A stretch of 64,000 nucleotides of DNA, taken from assembly GCA_021740905.1 (NCBI GenBank), contig JAIOYV010000016.1, positions 18,828 to 82,827 of the forward strand, read 5' to 3'. Positions 1-9,012 of the stretch are shown piece by piece. Within the stretch, counting starts at the first letter, position 1. Each line of letters begins with the position of its first letter. The notes under the pieces were generated by a model, which made no database searches, had not been told where the DNA came from, and worked only from the letters and a program-made list of their open reading frames with translations. The translations under genes were made by a program, and so were the position numbers. The stretch comes from Bacteroidales bacterium (GTDB lineage: Bacteria > Bacteroidota > Bacteroidia > Bacteroidales > M50B96).

Positions 1-773
1 CATTCAACGGCACCGATGGTGACTCCCTTTTAAATGTACTTATTTCGGGGTATCCCACCCACGATGCCTCGGTGCTCGAATTCGATCTTGTCCCGGTGGG
101 CAACATTCTCGAATTTCAGTATGTATTTGCTTCGGAGGAATACCCCGAATATGCCGGGTCTGCATTTAATGATGTATTCGGATTTTTTATTAGTGGACAA
201 GACCCATTGGGCGGCAGCTATGCCAATCAGAACATTACCCTTATCCCCGGGACAAGTTCAGTGGTGAGCATCAATAATGTGAACGCCACTACCAATGCTA
301 CATATTACATCGACAACCAGGCAGTTTCACCCGGCACCATTGCTTTCGACGGCTTTACAACTGTTTTGCTCGCCCAACTTTCTGTCGTTGTAGGACAGAC
401 CTATCACCTGAAAATGGCGGTGGCCGATGTGGCCGATGGCATATTTGATTCGGCCATCTTCCTGAAAGCCCAAAGTATGAAAAGCTATAGTACGACAGGG
501 ATTGACGAATCCGCAGAGCAACTGTTTACAATTCCCAATCCTTTGAAAAGTGGAAATGAAATCAGTTTTAATTTTGAAAAAAGTGGAACCTTGACCATTC
601 AATTATTCGATTACAGCGGAAGGGAAATAAGCACGACCAGCCGGAAAATTGATTCCCCCGGAACGTATAGCATCAATGCCAACGATGTATTTGGGAACTC
701 GCCCATTGGCCTCTACTTTTTGAGCACCACCTTCTATGAAAAACGACAGACCGTAAAGTTGTTTTGGGAGTAA
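1..773 (+). CDS. Choice-of-anchor L domain protein with T9SS sorting domain (5' partial)
   Basis: The reading frame is open from the window edge (first full codon at 3), so the N-terminus lies upstream; the GTG at 72 is an internal Val. The visible protein of about 256 residues contains the block EFQYVFASEEYPEYAG followed by FGFFISG, typical of the choice-of-anchor L domain of surface proteins. The last ~80 residues (FTIPNPLKSG, IQLFDYSGREI, GLYFLST) form a type A sorting domain for the type IX secretion system, so the protein should be exported and anchored at or released from the cell surface. The TAA stop is also the first three bases of a MITE-like repeat. Function beyond surface display or adhesion is unknown. 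Confidence 0.8.
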   Translation, partial: FNGTDGDSLLNVLISGYPTHDASVLEFDLVPVGNILEFQYVFASEEYPEYAGSAFNDVFGFFISGQDPLGGSYANQNITLIPGTSSVVSINNVNATTNATYYIDNQAVSPGTIAFDGFTTVLLAQLSVVVGQTYHLKMAVADVADGIFDSAIFLKAQSMKSYSTTGIDESAEQLFTIPNPLKSGNEISFNFEKSGTLTIQLFDYSGREISTTSRKIDSPGTYSINANDVFGNSPIGLYFLSTTFYEKRQTVKLFWE

Positions 774-900
774 TACCAAATTCATTTAGAAATGCGCTGA
801 ATGACATTTCTAAATAGAATTTGTAAATGCCGATACTGAATTGATGTGGCTTTAGAAGAGAAACAAACTAAAGGCGCATTTCAAATAGTAATCGGTATAA
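771..900. mobile_element. MITE-like element with 27-nt imperfect terminal inverted repeats
   Basis: Bases 771-797 and the reverse complement of 874-900 match at about 19 of 27 positions, sharing TACC near the tips and GAAATGCGC at the inner end. Within the left half, AAATTCATTTAGAAATG (778-794) pairs with CATTTCTAAATAGAATTT (805-822) to make a long hairpin. No ORF is present. The structure is that of a non-autonomous miniature element or large palindromic repeat. No second copy lies in the window, so mobility is inferred only. Confidence 0.5.
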
Positions 901-998
901 GCACCCAGTTCGTGAAAACCTGTTTCTACGCTTTAGAGAAACGCTAGATACGAAAGATCCCGAAATGATCGGGACAGGCTCTGTCATCGTCCTCAGAC

Positions 999-1093
999 CT
1001 GTCATCGTCCGAAGGACATGACAGCGTCGAAGTTAAAAGCCTGGCATCCCAGCCGCAAACGCTGACAGATCCTTCGGACGCTGTCAGGTTTTT
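999..1093 (+). terminator. Nested palindromes ending in a rho-independent-like terminator
   Basis: Hairpin 1: CTGTCAT-c-GTCC-gaa-GGAC-ATGACAG (999-1024). Hairpin 2: CTGACAG (1062-1068) with CTGTCAG (1081-1087), inner TCC/GGA pairing, then g and TTTTT (1089-1093). The two halves are also inverted copies of each other around CGTCCGAAGGA. Hairpin 2 is oriented to stop plus-strand transcription from the gene ending at 773. A further small palindrome TCCCGA-aatga-TCGGGA lies upstream at about 957-973. The rest of 774-1117 holds no gene. Confidence 0.5.
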
Positions 1094-1117
1094 CTGCTTC
1101 CCCTGCAATTCAAACCT

Positions 1118-4100
1118 TTATCGCATCTTCACCACCCTTATGGTTTCTATTTCCTTGCCTGATATGGATTGAACAAAATAAATCCCCGGCCTCAACCCTT
1201 TTGCGTTCCAATGGATGGACTGTCCTGAATTCGATTTAAAAGTCTCGATCAGGATTCCATGTACATCGAAAATATTAATTTCGACAGGCTCATTTCCCTT
1301 TCCTTCAAGGCCAATTACACAGTTTGTGTTGAATGGGTTTGGATAGGCATACAACCCGGTGTTTTGCGTGAGAGCAATTTCATCCACCGAAACAAACAGC
1401 GATTGGATTACGGGCAGGGTCACATAATCGATCCAGGCGGCATCAAGGGCTGTGTTCACCGAATAATCCTTCTGATAGCTCCAGCGGAGAATGTGTGGAC
1501 CTGGGTTTAACATGTAGGCTTCGTGGCCCCAGTCGTGGTTGCCGGCCCATTCGTCCATTAAGTTTCCATCGACATAAAAGCGGAGAAAGTCGTAGGTTGG
1601 TTCCGACGATACCTTTTTATAAAAGCCCAGTTCTCCCTGGTCGGCCACATCGATTTCATAAATCAAGTCCGATTCTTCGAGGTGGGTGATGAAACCCGAA
1701 CGGGCCGAATAAAGCCCCTCGTAAACCACCGTGTCGTCGGCCATCCAAAAGGCATCGCCAGCATTCAACCAACCAAAAGGCTGGAGGCTGCCCGATTCAA
1801 AATCGTCGCCGAGAAACTGGAGAGGAAGGAATTCCACATCGCTTGACGAGTAGGTATAATCGGCCAAAAACGCAACCTGCAAATTGGTCACCACACTAGC
1901 CAGGCTCGACACATATACGGGGAAGGTAACCGAATCGACCTGGCCCGCATTAAGCAGGGCGAACGAGGCAAGAGGGTTCATGATCATGAAATAGGGATCG
2001 CTGCTCGAAAACGTAAGCCCCAGATTGGAGGCTTTTGCACCGCCCAGATTTTCGATGTAAACCCTGAGATTGGCCGACACACCCGGTTCGAGATAGCCGT
2101 TGGCACCGCCCACTTTCACTTTCTTTATTTTGATATCGGGGGCATACATCGGCAGGTCGAAATTCCCGACAAAAGTATCTGTGGCAGAAAAGATAAGGCT
2201 TTCGAATTCCACCTCCACATTATTGCCAATGTGGGCAAGCAACTGAAACGCTATTGGAAAAACCAAGTGGACAGTATCGTGGGCAGCTATCGTACCCAAC
2301 CATTCGGTGCTGTCGGAAAACTGGATTTGGGGCACAAGACAATTTATAGCCAGGTGGACATCCGTAAAAATTTCATTCGTAATATTATGAACATCGAAAC
2401 TAAGCTGGGTCTGTTCTCCTGCCTCGATCAGTTCATCGCCGTTTGAGATTACCTGGATGTTTTCGATCAGCAAACTATTTACCCCGTGGGTGGAATAAAT
2501 CAATTCCTTTTTGCTCACCAGGTTGGCGGCATCGATCACTTTTATCCGCACCGGAACGGGAGCCTGCAAGCCTTCGGGCGTTCCTTTTATCAGGCCATCG
2601 GAAGTACACAACAGACCTTCGGGCACGGTAGTAGGCAAAAAAGAATAATGGCAGCCGGGAGTAATACTGGTGGAATCGTTTAGGCCGGGATACTGGATCT
2701 GGTTTGGGTTTCCCTGGTTTATAAAACTTTCCCACGGTGCGCCTGCCGGGATGTTTAAGGTTCCGTAAAAAAACTCGACCTTCCCTGAAGGAAACAATTT
2801 CAACCCAAAATCGGCAGTATCGGCAGCAGTAAAATTGTTGAAATAAGCCTTCCACCTAAACTGGGCGTAGCTTGAATTTCCTTCGTACCAGATGCCATGC
2901 CCCTGCGCCAGGGTGTATTTAAAATCGGCATAAAAAGGCGCAATCTTGCCAATATATTGATTGAACAATTCGGAGCTGACGAGATAGGGCCAGGAAAGTT
3001 GATCTTCTTCAAAAAAGATATACCCATCGGTGTGGATAATAATTTCGCTGTATTCCTTTCCTCCAAAGGGAAAAGAAAAACTGAGAGGTACAACGGCTGT
3101 CCCATCGTCGTTGTTGCTTGTTACAATGGCTTGTTGGTTTATGGCGGGATAGGCCTGGGCTGAATATTGCTCGGCGAAATCTTTGTCGAACTGAAAAAAA
3201 TATGGCGAAACCCCACCTGTTGCAAGGACTTGTTCGGAATAAGCCTGCCCTAATGTGGCAAGAGGAAGACTGTCGCCGGTAATTTCGGGGAAGGTAAATA
3301 CCGGGTTGCTAGTCATCGAAAAAGTACTAAGGCCATTTTCAGTCAAAGCGATTGGGGCATAGCCCGAATTTGTTTCTGTGCCCCCGTTGGAGTAATCAAT
3401 CATCGAAAACGAAAGCAATTGACCTGTGCCCAAATTGGTCGGGTCGTCTTCATCGATCAACAGAAAAAACCTGGCAGGGCTGCCACTTTGATGGTAATTC
3501 AACAAGTCTGAAACGTCGAGGCCAAACTCCAGGGTTTTATGCTCTTCAAGGGTTCCGCCCTGCATGTAATAATCGCCGCCCTGATAATTAAATGCTGAAA
3601 ACTCTTTGGAATATTGTGGGTAGGTGAGGCTGGTATCCGTAGAAATACCTGCCGTTACCTTTATTTTGCTGCGGCATGAGTGCTTCATGCTAACTTTCAT
3701 TGTAAGGCGTGGGTCAACTGCTTTTCGGGTTTTCAATACATAGCCGGTCTGGTTCCAAATCCCACCCTGCTCGTTGGGGAAAGCAAGCACCCGGTACATC
3801 ATCCAGGCAAAGCCATTGTCGCCCCAGCTTGGGCCGCCTCCATAATTATTTGCAAAGCGAAAGGCCCCTTTTTCCCAATCTTTCAGATTTACAACCCCAT
3901 CGGCATTGATGTCGATATCGTTGGTGTATTGGCCATCGCCATTGTAGTCGTAGCGGATGGAGTCGTTGTAGCCCATAATGGTCATGGCATGGTTTGAATA
4001 ATTGGCCCACTGCACCACACAAGGTTTTCCAGCTTCAGGCGTACCGGCAGCCAATGAAACTGTGGAAGGCACGTTGGCATAGAAATTCGCTACTCCCCCA

Positions 4101-4726
4101 TCGCCAGCCCCTTCGAGGTGGTCGTTCAGCCAATGCTTAAGGGTGATAATGCCTTCTTCCGAACCAAGATAAATAGAATATACCCCTTCGATCCGGTTTT
4201 GCATGGCATTGTAATAATAGGCATAGCCATCGACCCAAATCCGGGCCATGCCTGCGGGGATATACATGCCCCCATACGTAGTTACATCGGGAGTACCAAA
4301 ACCCCGGATAACTTCCCACGAATCGAAAAAACTGACCCCATGGTTGTAACCGGAGTTGGCAAAGTTCCAGGCAAAATGAGTGGGGTATTGATTGGCAGGC
4401 AAACTGCCATTGGCGTTGCGCTCGTAATTTATTTCGTAGGTAAAACCCTGTCCAATACCGCTTGCCTGGCCACATTCCAATTGTGCCTGGTTAAAGACAG
4501 GCCGCCAATAAAGCAAGTCCGAATTATCCAGTACCGCCGGCAGCGTATCGAAAAAGTTAGTGGTGTACAATTTCGGCAACTTCAGGTCAGGAAGCATCGA
4601 GGCTTTCATCGAATCGGCCGAAGTTAGTTTTAGGGCTTGGTTCTCGAGGCTTTGAATTTCGTTTTGCGCAATGAGCAAAGCCATCGGAATTAGAACCAAT
4701 AGAATAAGGGTAAATATCTTTCGCAT
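1118..4726 (-). CDS. Papain-like (C1-type) peptidase, multidomain, T9SS sorting domain
   Basis: About 1,202 residues. I chose the ATG at 4726, which gives a signal peptide (MRKIFTLILLVLIPMALLIAQ); the open frame extends to 5113 but upstream codons cover palindromic repeats. The N-terminal third looks like a C1/C39-type cysteine peptidase: a QLECGQASGIG block (candidate nucleophile Cys), a His in NHAMTIMGYND and an Asn in FANNYGGG followed by SWGDNGFAW. An EF-hand/dockerin-like stretch (YNGDGQY, DINADGVVNLKDW) sits between His and Asn. The middle has Ig-like and CARDB-like beta domains, then a laminin-G/MAM-like region, and the end is a type IX sorting domain (YPNPFN, GIYFVQ). Probably a secreted or surface protease. 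Assignment of the catalytic Cys is tentative because the papain CGSC order is not kept. Confidence 0.8.
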   Translation of the reverse strand: MRKIFTLILLVLIPMALLIAQNEIQSLENQALKLTSADSMKASMLPDLKLPKLYTTNFFDTLPAVLDNSDLLYWRPVFNQAQLECGQASGIGQGFTYEINYERNANGSLPANQYPTHFAWNFANSGYNHGVSFFDSWEVIRGFGTPDVTTYGGMYIPAGMARIWVDGYAYYYNAMQNRIEGVYSIYLGSEEGIITLKHWLNDHLEGAGDGGVANFYANVPSTVSLAAGTPEAGKPCVVQWANYSNHAMTIMGYNDSIRYDYNGDGQYTNDIDINADGVVNLKDWEKGAFRFANNYGGGPSWGDNGFAWMMYRVLAFPNEQGGIWNQTGYVLKTRKAVDPRLTMKVSMKHSCRSKIKVTAGISTDTSLTYPQYSKEFSAFNYQGGDYYMQGGTLEEHKTLEFGLDVSDLLNYHQSGSPARFFLLIDEDDPTNLGTGQLLSFSMIDYSNGGTETNSGYAPIALTENGLSTFSMTSNPVFTFPEITGDSLPLATLGQAYSEQVLATGGVSPYFFQFDKDFAEQYSAQAYPAINQQAIVTSNNDDGTAVVPLSFSFPFGGKEYSEIIIHTDGYIFFEEDQLSWPYLVSSELFNQYIGKIAPFYADFKYTLAQGHGIWYEGNSSYAQFRWKAYFNNFTAADTADFGLKLFPSGKVEFFYGTLNIPAGAPWESFINQGNPNQIQYPGLNDSTSITPGCHYSFLPTTVPEGLLCTSDGLIKGTPEGLQAPVPVRIKVIDAANLVSKKELIYSTHGVNSLLIENIQVISNGDELIEAGEQTQLSFDVHNITNEIFTDVHLAINCLVPQIQFSDSTEWLGTIAAHDTVHLVFPIAFQLLAHIGNNVEVEFESLIFSATDTFVGNFDLPMYAPDIKIKKVKVGGANGYLEPGVSANLRVYIENLGGAKASNLGLTFSSSDPYFMIMNPLASFALLNAGQVDSVTFPVYVSSLASVVTNLQVAFLADYTYSSSDVEFLPLQFLGDDFESGSLQPFGWLNAGDAFWMADDTVVYEGLYSARSGFITHLEESDLIYEIDVADQGELGFYKKVSSEPTYDFLRFYVDGNLMDEWAGNHDWGHEAYMLNPGPHILRWSYQKDYSVNTALDAAWIDYVTLPVIQSLFVSVDEIALTQNTGLYAYPNPFNTNCVIGLEGKGNEPVEINIFDVHGILIETFKSNSGQSIHWNAKGLRPGIYFVQSISGKEIETIRVVKMR

Positions 4727-4852
4727 AATCCAAATTTTTAAGGGGTTTAAGATAGTAAAAAAGTGGATTGGGTGAGTAAGGTGTGTGAGGTAAGAAGGAA
4801 GGAATAGTTGAGTAGAATTTAATGGGAGAAATTGTTTCGATCTTTGGTTAAT

Positions 4853-4940
4853 GAGACGCAAGGCTTGCGTCTCTACAATCCGGATAAGAAATAGTGTAGG
4901 TTCATTTAGCACTTTGGTAGAGACGCAAGGCTTGCGTCTC
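4853..4940. repeat. Two copies of a 21-nt palindrome
   Basis: The near-perfect palindrome GAGACGCAAGGCTTGCGTCTC fills 4853-4873 and recurs identically at 4920-4940, separated by 46 nt. From memory, this kind of sequence is common as a dispersed intergenic repeat in Bacteroidota. It lies in the gap between the peptidase gene and the LruC gene. Confidence 0.7.
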
Positions 4941-4964
4941 AGTGATGATGGGATTTGGTGGCAA

Positions 4965-5002
4965 AAAAAAAGCTTACCTCTGCATAAGAGACAAGCTTTT
5001 TT
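4965..5002. terminator. Bidirectional terminator downstream of the LruC gene
   Basis: AAAAAAGCTT-ac-CTCT (4965-4980) pairs with AGAG-ac-AAGCTTTTTT (4987-5002) around a short loop, giving A/T tracts on both sides. It lies 20 nt beyond the stop codon at 5023 and should end the minus-strand LruC transcript before the peptidase gene. Confidence 0.7.
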
Positions 5003-5022
5003 ATAGATCGTAAAATTACAAT

Positions 5023-6888
5023 TTATGGCTGGACAAAAATATTTGATGTGCTTCTGTAACCCGTTTGGTTTTGATACCAATTGGGATATGAAACCCCATT
5101 TGTGCCGGCCCATTCATTAAATTTTAAATGTGCATTGTTGATGGCAGCTTTCTCTATGGGATAATTAAAGGTTTCATAAATATTGATTGCCCATGGCAGA
5201 TTGCTGTTTGTTTTGTAATAGCGGTTAATAGACGGGTTGCTATCATCTGCTCCGGTTCCGAACAACTGTGAATCGGCCTTGTCGGTTGGTGCATAATTGG
5301 GCAAATGGACTTCAATGCCTCGATTTAAATTCACCATTAAGAAGGGATTGAATTCGGAGATGTTCAAATCGTTCAATGTATAACTGCCAGTATTGAAAAG
5401 AATGGTCAAACGCAATGTGTCAGGTGTAACATAAGGTGCCGTTTGTACCGTATTTACACCAATGCCGCCACCAGGATGAGGCATTTCACTAAAGGCATTG
5501 TCGAAAACAATGAAAGTGGGTTTGGTCTGTCCTGCTTCAAGTCCATTGCTTGCCAGGGTTACATAGTTTTCAGACAGGCTATATCCACTGACACTTAAAT
5601 CGGACTGATTGATCGAGGCATCGAACTGAAAGCCAAAACCATTGGAATAGGTAGCCCCAAATGCCTTCAAAATAAAAGTGGCTTCCACTTTACTTACAAT
5701 ATTGGATTGATTGGATGTGATTTCAAATTGATAATCGACTACCAGGTCGTTGAAATCGTAATCGCCTTGTGCAGGCCACATATCTTCAAATGCAAGAGTG
5801 CCATACCCTCCGGCAGGGAAGTAGTTTACAATATCAGTCGATCCGGTTACATCAACAGTAACAGTGGCCACATCGCAATCGGTTTGGGCCGAAACCATGC
5901 AAATTTGATAGATAATGTAATACGTGCCAATGGGCGTTCCGGCTGCCACAGTGACTTCTCCTGTATTTAAATTCAACACAACACCCGGATTGGAAGCCGC
6001 TGTCACCAGCGAAATGTCAACGGTGCTGAGGCTAACGCTATTCCCATTGTAACTGTCGTTGGTAAGCACGTTTGCCACAGCAATGCCTCCTACTGCCCCA
6101 TCAACCGGTACACCTACATCATCGACTGCCAAAGGAAGAGGGTTTTGTACCGTCACGGGGTTTGTAAAAATACCGCCCGGCGCTCCAAATTGCACCGAAT
6201 AATAACGTGATGAGTTTTGCGCTGTTTGACCTAAAGCAAATGTGATTATGTTGTTTGGTGTAGAAAAATTGGCTATAAATGAAGCCGTATTGTCAAAAGT
6301 CACTCCGTTCAAGCTGTTACTTATGCCAAGGAATTTGGTACGCCCACTTACTTGGTTGGTCGAAATGGTGAGTCCACAATTGCTATTTACCTGATAGCTG
6401 GCATATCCGCCTACTTCAACATATTCCCTGTTCGAGCTTCCATTGCCGTCGATGTCGATCCCTGTCATGTAATAATCGTAGAGAAAAACAGACTCGTCAT
6501 CGGCTGCATCGAAAAACTCCAATTGATAAACAATAAAACCACCACCCCAATTGGATCCGATTCGAGGTTGAAAGCGATTGATCTCGCCAGTTTGGCTATC
6601 ATCATCAAACATATCGATAAAGGCATTGTTTATATCCTCAATGGTAAGCAAGGCATAAACAGTGACCCCGCTTACAGTTACCACATTAGAGTACTTATGA
6701 ATAGCGCCTTCACTTTCGCCACCGTTGTTCCCTGGGTCATAAATCACTGTTCGGTTAGATTCTTTAAACGACATGGCGTTATTCTGGAGAGCCAAAATAA
6801 AGGATTGCGCGATGATCGATCCACTCAATCCAATCCATAACAAGCCCATCACAGCTATTTTCAATCTGATTGTATTTCCTATTTTCAT
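5023..6888 (-). CDS. LruC domain-containing secreted protein
   Basis: 621 residues with signal peptide (cleavage likely after GSIIAQ). The central region has a DUF4114-like/cadherin-like stretch (VLTNDSYNGN). The C-terminal half is a clear LruC domain: GYGTLAFEDMWP, QGDYDFNDLVVDY, the HPGGGIGVNT block and HLPNYAPTDKAD, ending with a conserved tail. LruC proteins are surface or periplasmic proteins of unknown function in Leptospira and Bacteroidota. It follows the small lipoprotein gene by 43 nt and is probably cotranscribed with it. A strong terminator follows. Function cannot be stated beyond an envelope location. Confidence 0.85.
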   Translation of the reverse strand: MKIGNTIRLKIAVMGLLWIGLSGSIIAQSFILALQNNAMSFKESNRTVIYDPGNNGGESEGAIHKYSNVVTVSGVTVYALLTIEDINNAFIDMFDDDSQTGEINRFQPRIGSNWGGGFIVYQLEFFDAADDESVFLYDYYMTGIDIDGNGSSNREYVEVGGYASYQVNSNCGLTISTNQVSGRTKFLGISNSLNGVTFDNTASFIANFSTPNNIITFALGQTAQNSSRYYSVQFGAPGGIFTNPVTVQNPLPLAVDDVGVPVDGAVGGIAVANVLTNDSYNGNSVSLSTVDISLVTAASNPGVVLNLNTGEVTVAAGTPIGTYYIIYQICMVSAQTDCDVATVTVDVTGSTDIVNYFPAGGYGTLAFEDMWPAQGDYDFNDLVVDYQFEITSNQSNIVSKVEATFILKAFGATYSNGFGFQFDASINQSDLSVSGYSLSENYVTLASNGLEAGQTKPTFIVFDNAFSEMPHPGGGIGVNTVQTAPYVTPDTLRLTILFNTGSYTLNDLNISEFNPFLMVNLNRGIEVHLPNYAPTDKADSQLFGTGADDSNPSINRYYKTNSNLPWAINIYETFNYPIEKAAINNAHLKFNEWAGTNGVSYPNWYQNQTGYRSTSNIFVQP

Positions 6889-6931
6889 ATTTTTCTATTT
6901 TTGAATGTTTAACGACGTATTGGGTTCAAGG

Positions 6932-7297
6932 TTATTTAAAGTTCCATGTTATGACATCAGAGGTGATTTCAATATTGGCTGTTTTGCCCTTAAACCGCAA
7001 TACTAGAAATTTTTCGTGGGTAGGAATTGTTACTTGCATTTCATATTGTTGCTTTTTCTGCAGGTATGCTTTCTGATATACAACCCCATCCGTTGACATA
7101 ACTTCAACCAGGCCATTGGTGTAGCCTGTCATAACTACCTCTATGTTTCTATAGGTTTCGAAATTGAAGTCGGGAGAAACCACAATTTGCCCCAAGGTAT
7201 TGGTTGGCTCCTGATTTATCGGCTCCATTTCTTTTATACAGCTACTTAGCCCGGCTACGATAGCTGCTGACAAAATGATAAATTTGAGTGTTTTCAT
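6932..7297 (-). CDS. Small lipoprotein, partner of the LruC protein
   Basis: 121 residues with a lipoprotein signal (lipobox LSSC, Cys20). The remainder, SPDFNFETYRNIEVVM...LVLRFKGKTANIEI, resembles the N-terminal beta domain that normally precedes the LruC domain in single-chain LruC lipoproteins of Bacteroidota. Here it is a separate gene directly ahead of the LruC gene, so the two products may act together at the membrane. The resemblance is by eye and the function is unknown. Confidence 0.7.
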   Translation of the reverse strand: MKTLKFIILSAAIVAGLSSCIKEMEPINQEPTNTLGQIVVSPDFNFETYRNIEVVMTGYTNGLVEVMSTDGVVYQKAYLQKKQQYEMQVTIPTHEKFLVLRFKGKTANIEITSDVITWNFK

Positions 7298-7332
7298 AAA
7301 TACTTTGTTTTAGTTTATTTTCACATTTAAAA

Positions 7333-7340
7333 CAAATTTA
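7333..7340 (-). promoter_or_regulatory. Putative -7 box of the lipoprotein-LruC transcript
   Basis: The minus strand reads TAAATTTG, matching the Bacteroidota TAnnTTTG element, 36 nt before the start codon at 7297. No clear -33 TTTG is visible. The rest of 7298-7551 shows nothing recognisable. Confidence 0.4.
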
Positions 7341-7551
7341 ACGAAAGCTGAACTTTTAAGTTTCAGGCATTTGATGAATGGGCAAATATTCCTGACGAAA
7401 CGATATAAGAGAAAGAATTGCGGATATAAAATAATCAGGTGACTGTTCTCATTCATCATTAGAAATAAAACACACTTTGCCATGTATCTTGGATTCCCTA
7501 ATATTGTAAAATATAAAGAGGGTACTATTTTTAAACTAACTCAGTAGAACG

Positions 7552-8199
7552 ATGACCCAATACGAGAGGATTTTTGAGAACAACAAAAAATGGGTAGCTG
7601 AAAAAAAGGCCACCGATAAAGATTTCTTCGATAAGCTTTCACACGGCCAAGACCCCGATTTTCTATACATCGGATGCAGCGACAGCCGGGTTACTGCCGA
7701 AGAAATAATGGGGGCACAACCGGGCGATGTTTTCGTGTACCGCAACATTGGCAATATCATCAGCAATACCGACTTTAGCTCGATGAGCGTAATTGATTAT
7801 GCCGTGGCTCATTTACATGTAAAGCACATTGTTGTTTGCGGACACTATGATTGCGGTGGTGTAAAAGCGGCTATGCAATCGCAGGATTATGGAATTTTAA
7901 ATCCATGGCTACGAAACATCCGGGATGTCTATCGCCTGCACAAGGAGGAGTTGAATGAGATTTACGATGAAGACGAAAGATCGCATCGCCTGGTTGAATT
8001 AAATGTTGAGGAACAATGCATTAATGTGATAAAAACCGCAGTGGTCCAGAAAACCTATCTCCAGCACGGCTACCCTACTGTGCATGGATGGATTTTTGAT
8101 GTCCATTCGGGCCATCTCATCGATCTCAAAATCAACTTTGAGGAAACGCTACGGGATATAATGGAAATCTACCATTTAGGAACCTGGGGTTCGGAATGA
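7552..8199 (+). CDS. can: Beta-class carbonic anhydrase
   Basis: 215 residues, the usual length for the Can/CynT family. Zinc ligands are visible as C42 and D44-R46 in GCSDSR, and H98 and C101 in CGHYDCGG. It interconverts CO2 and bicarbonate in the cytoplasm and supplies bicarbonate for carboxylations. There is no signal peptide. The similarity to E. coli Can runs over the whole length (YRNIGN, LNVEEQ, VHGWIFDV). It stands alone, with 254 nt upstream and a gene-free 159 nt downstream. Confidence 0.95.
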   Translation: MTQYERIFENNKKWVAEKKATDKDFFDKLSHGQDPDFLYIGCSDSRVTAEEIMGAQPGDVFVYRNIGNIISNTDFSSMSVIDYAVAHLHVKHIVVCGHYDCGGVKAAMQSQDYGILNPWLRNIRDVYRLHKEELNEIYDEDERSHRLVELNVEEQCINVIKTAVVQKTYLQHGYPTVHGWIFDVHSGHLIDLKINFEETLRDIMEIYHLGTWGSE

Positions 8200-8358
8200 T
8201 GAGAAATGATAGGATCAGACTTTTTAGGGAACATATTATCCTCCAAAATTATGTGTCAGACTCCTATGATTTATAACCTGGTTAATTCCTGGGGGGCTAT
8301 ATCAAAAGTACATCAAAATGCGTTGAAATAATATTCTATCAACGCGAAGGGCTTATCC

Positions 8359-8778
8359 ATGGTAAAATTTATGTCAATAGTTGCTTTATTTTGTTTATTC
8401 TTAGGTTCAGTTAATGCACAATATAGTACAACTTACAAATTGTTCTATTATTCTGATTGCAGCATTGCATCCATGTCCGAAAAACAAAAATTTTTACAAG
8501 AAACCAAACCCTTGGAAACTGTCCTGATAACTAAAATTCTTATTCGAGGATATTGCGATGATGTTGGAACTATGGGGCATAGCGATTCCCTATCAGAGAA
8601 AAGAGCTTTTCAGGTGGAACATTTTTTATTAAAGGAGGGCATTCCTTGCGATTCGGCCCCGGTCGTGAAAGGCATGGGGGAAATCCCACTAAATCCTTCT
8701 TCCAGTAAAAATATTGAAGAGCAACGTGCCAATAACAGGCGTGTTGAAATTGAGATTACCAAAACAGGAGAAAAATAG
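8359..8778 (+). CDS. Small OmpA-like domain protein
   Basis: 139 residues with a signal peptide ending VNAQ. The rest is a short OmpA C-terminal-like fold: ILIRGYCDDVGT, LSEKRAFQVEHFLL, VVKGMGE, and the NNRRVEIEI ending that in OmpA-like proteins carries the peptidoglycan-contacting Arg. The normal GHTD/A motif appears as GYCDD, so diaminopimelate binding may be altered. Probably periplasmic, possibly cell-wall associated. No barrel domain is attached. Confidence 0.75.
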   Translation: MVKFMSIVALFCLFLGSVNAQYSTTYKLFYYSDCSIASMSEKQKFLQETKPLETVLITKILIRGYCDDVGTMGHSDSLSEKRAFQVEHFLLKEGIPCDSAPVVKGMGEIPLNPSSSKNIEEQRANNRRVEIEITKTGEK

Positions 8779-8965
8779 GGAGTGATTCTTTGTGATAGGA
8801 GATTTCATAATCCACACAATCGGAACTTCGAGTAAGCAAATGAGCATAAAATTGAAAAAACACTTTGGATAATTCACATCCCAATCTTGCAAATCAATTT
8901 ATATTTAGGTAATTAAGACCTTGTTTTGATAATTATAAGTTAAAAAAGTCTTAAAATCAGCGAAC

Positions 8966-8982
8966 CTATTGTAGCAATAGGT
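8966..8982. promoter_or_regulatory. Perfect inverted repeat upstream of the haem-uptake group
   Basis: CCTATTG-tag-CAATAGG, 7-bp arms with a 3-nt spacer, lies 31 nt upstream of the TATATTTG box of the HmuY-like gene. It has the size of a dimeric repressor operator but could equally be a fragment of a dispersed repeat. It is not a canonical Fur box. Confidence 0.35.
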
Positions 8983-9012
8983 TTTAGCCCATTTCTAATA
9001 GAATTAAACTAC

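Noticed and set aside
4118-4627. 169-residue plus-strand ORF
   Set aside because: Lies wholly opposite the peptidase gene, has no recognisable domain, and mirrors its codon pattern.
4727-5113. N-terminal extension of the peptidase reading frame to 5113
   Set aside because: The added 129 residues translate two palindromic repeats and a terminator and overlap the LruC gene. The ATG at 4726 gives a proper signal peptide.
6352-6840. 162-residue plus-strand ORF
   Set aside because: Antisense to the well-supported LruC gene with no motif or start signal.
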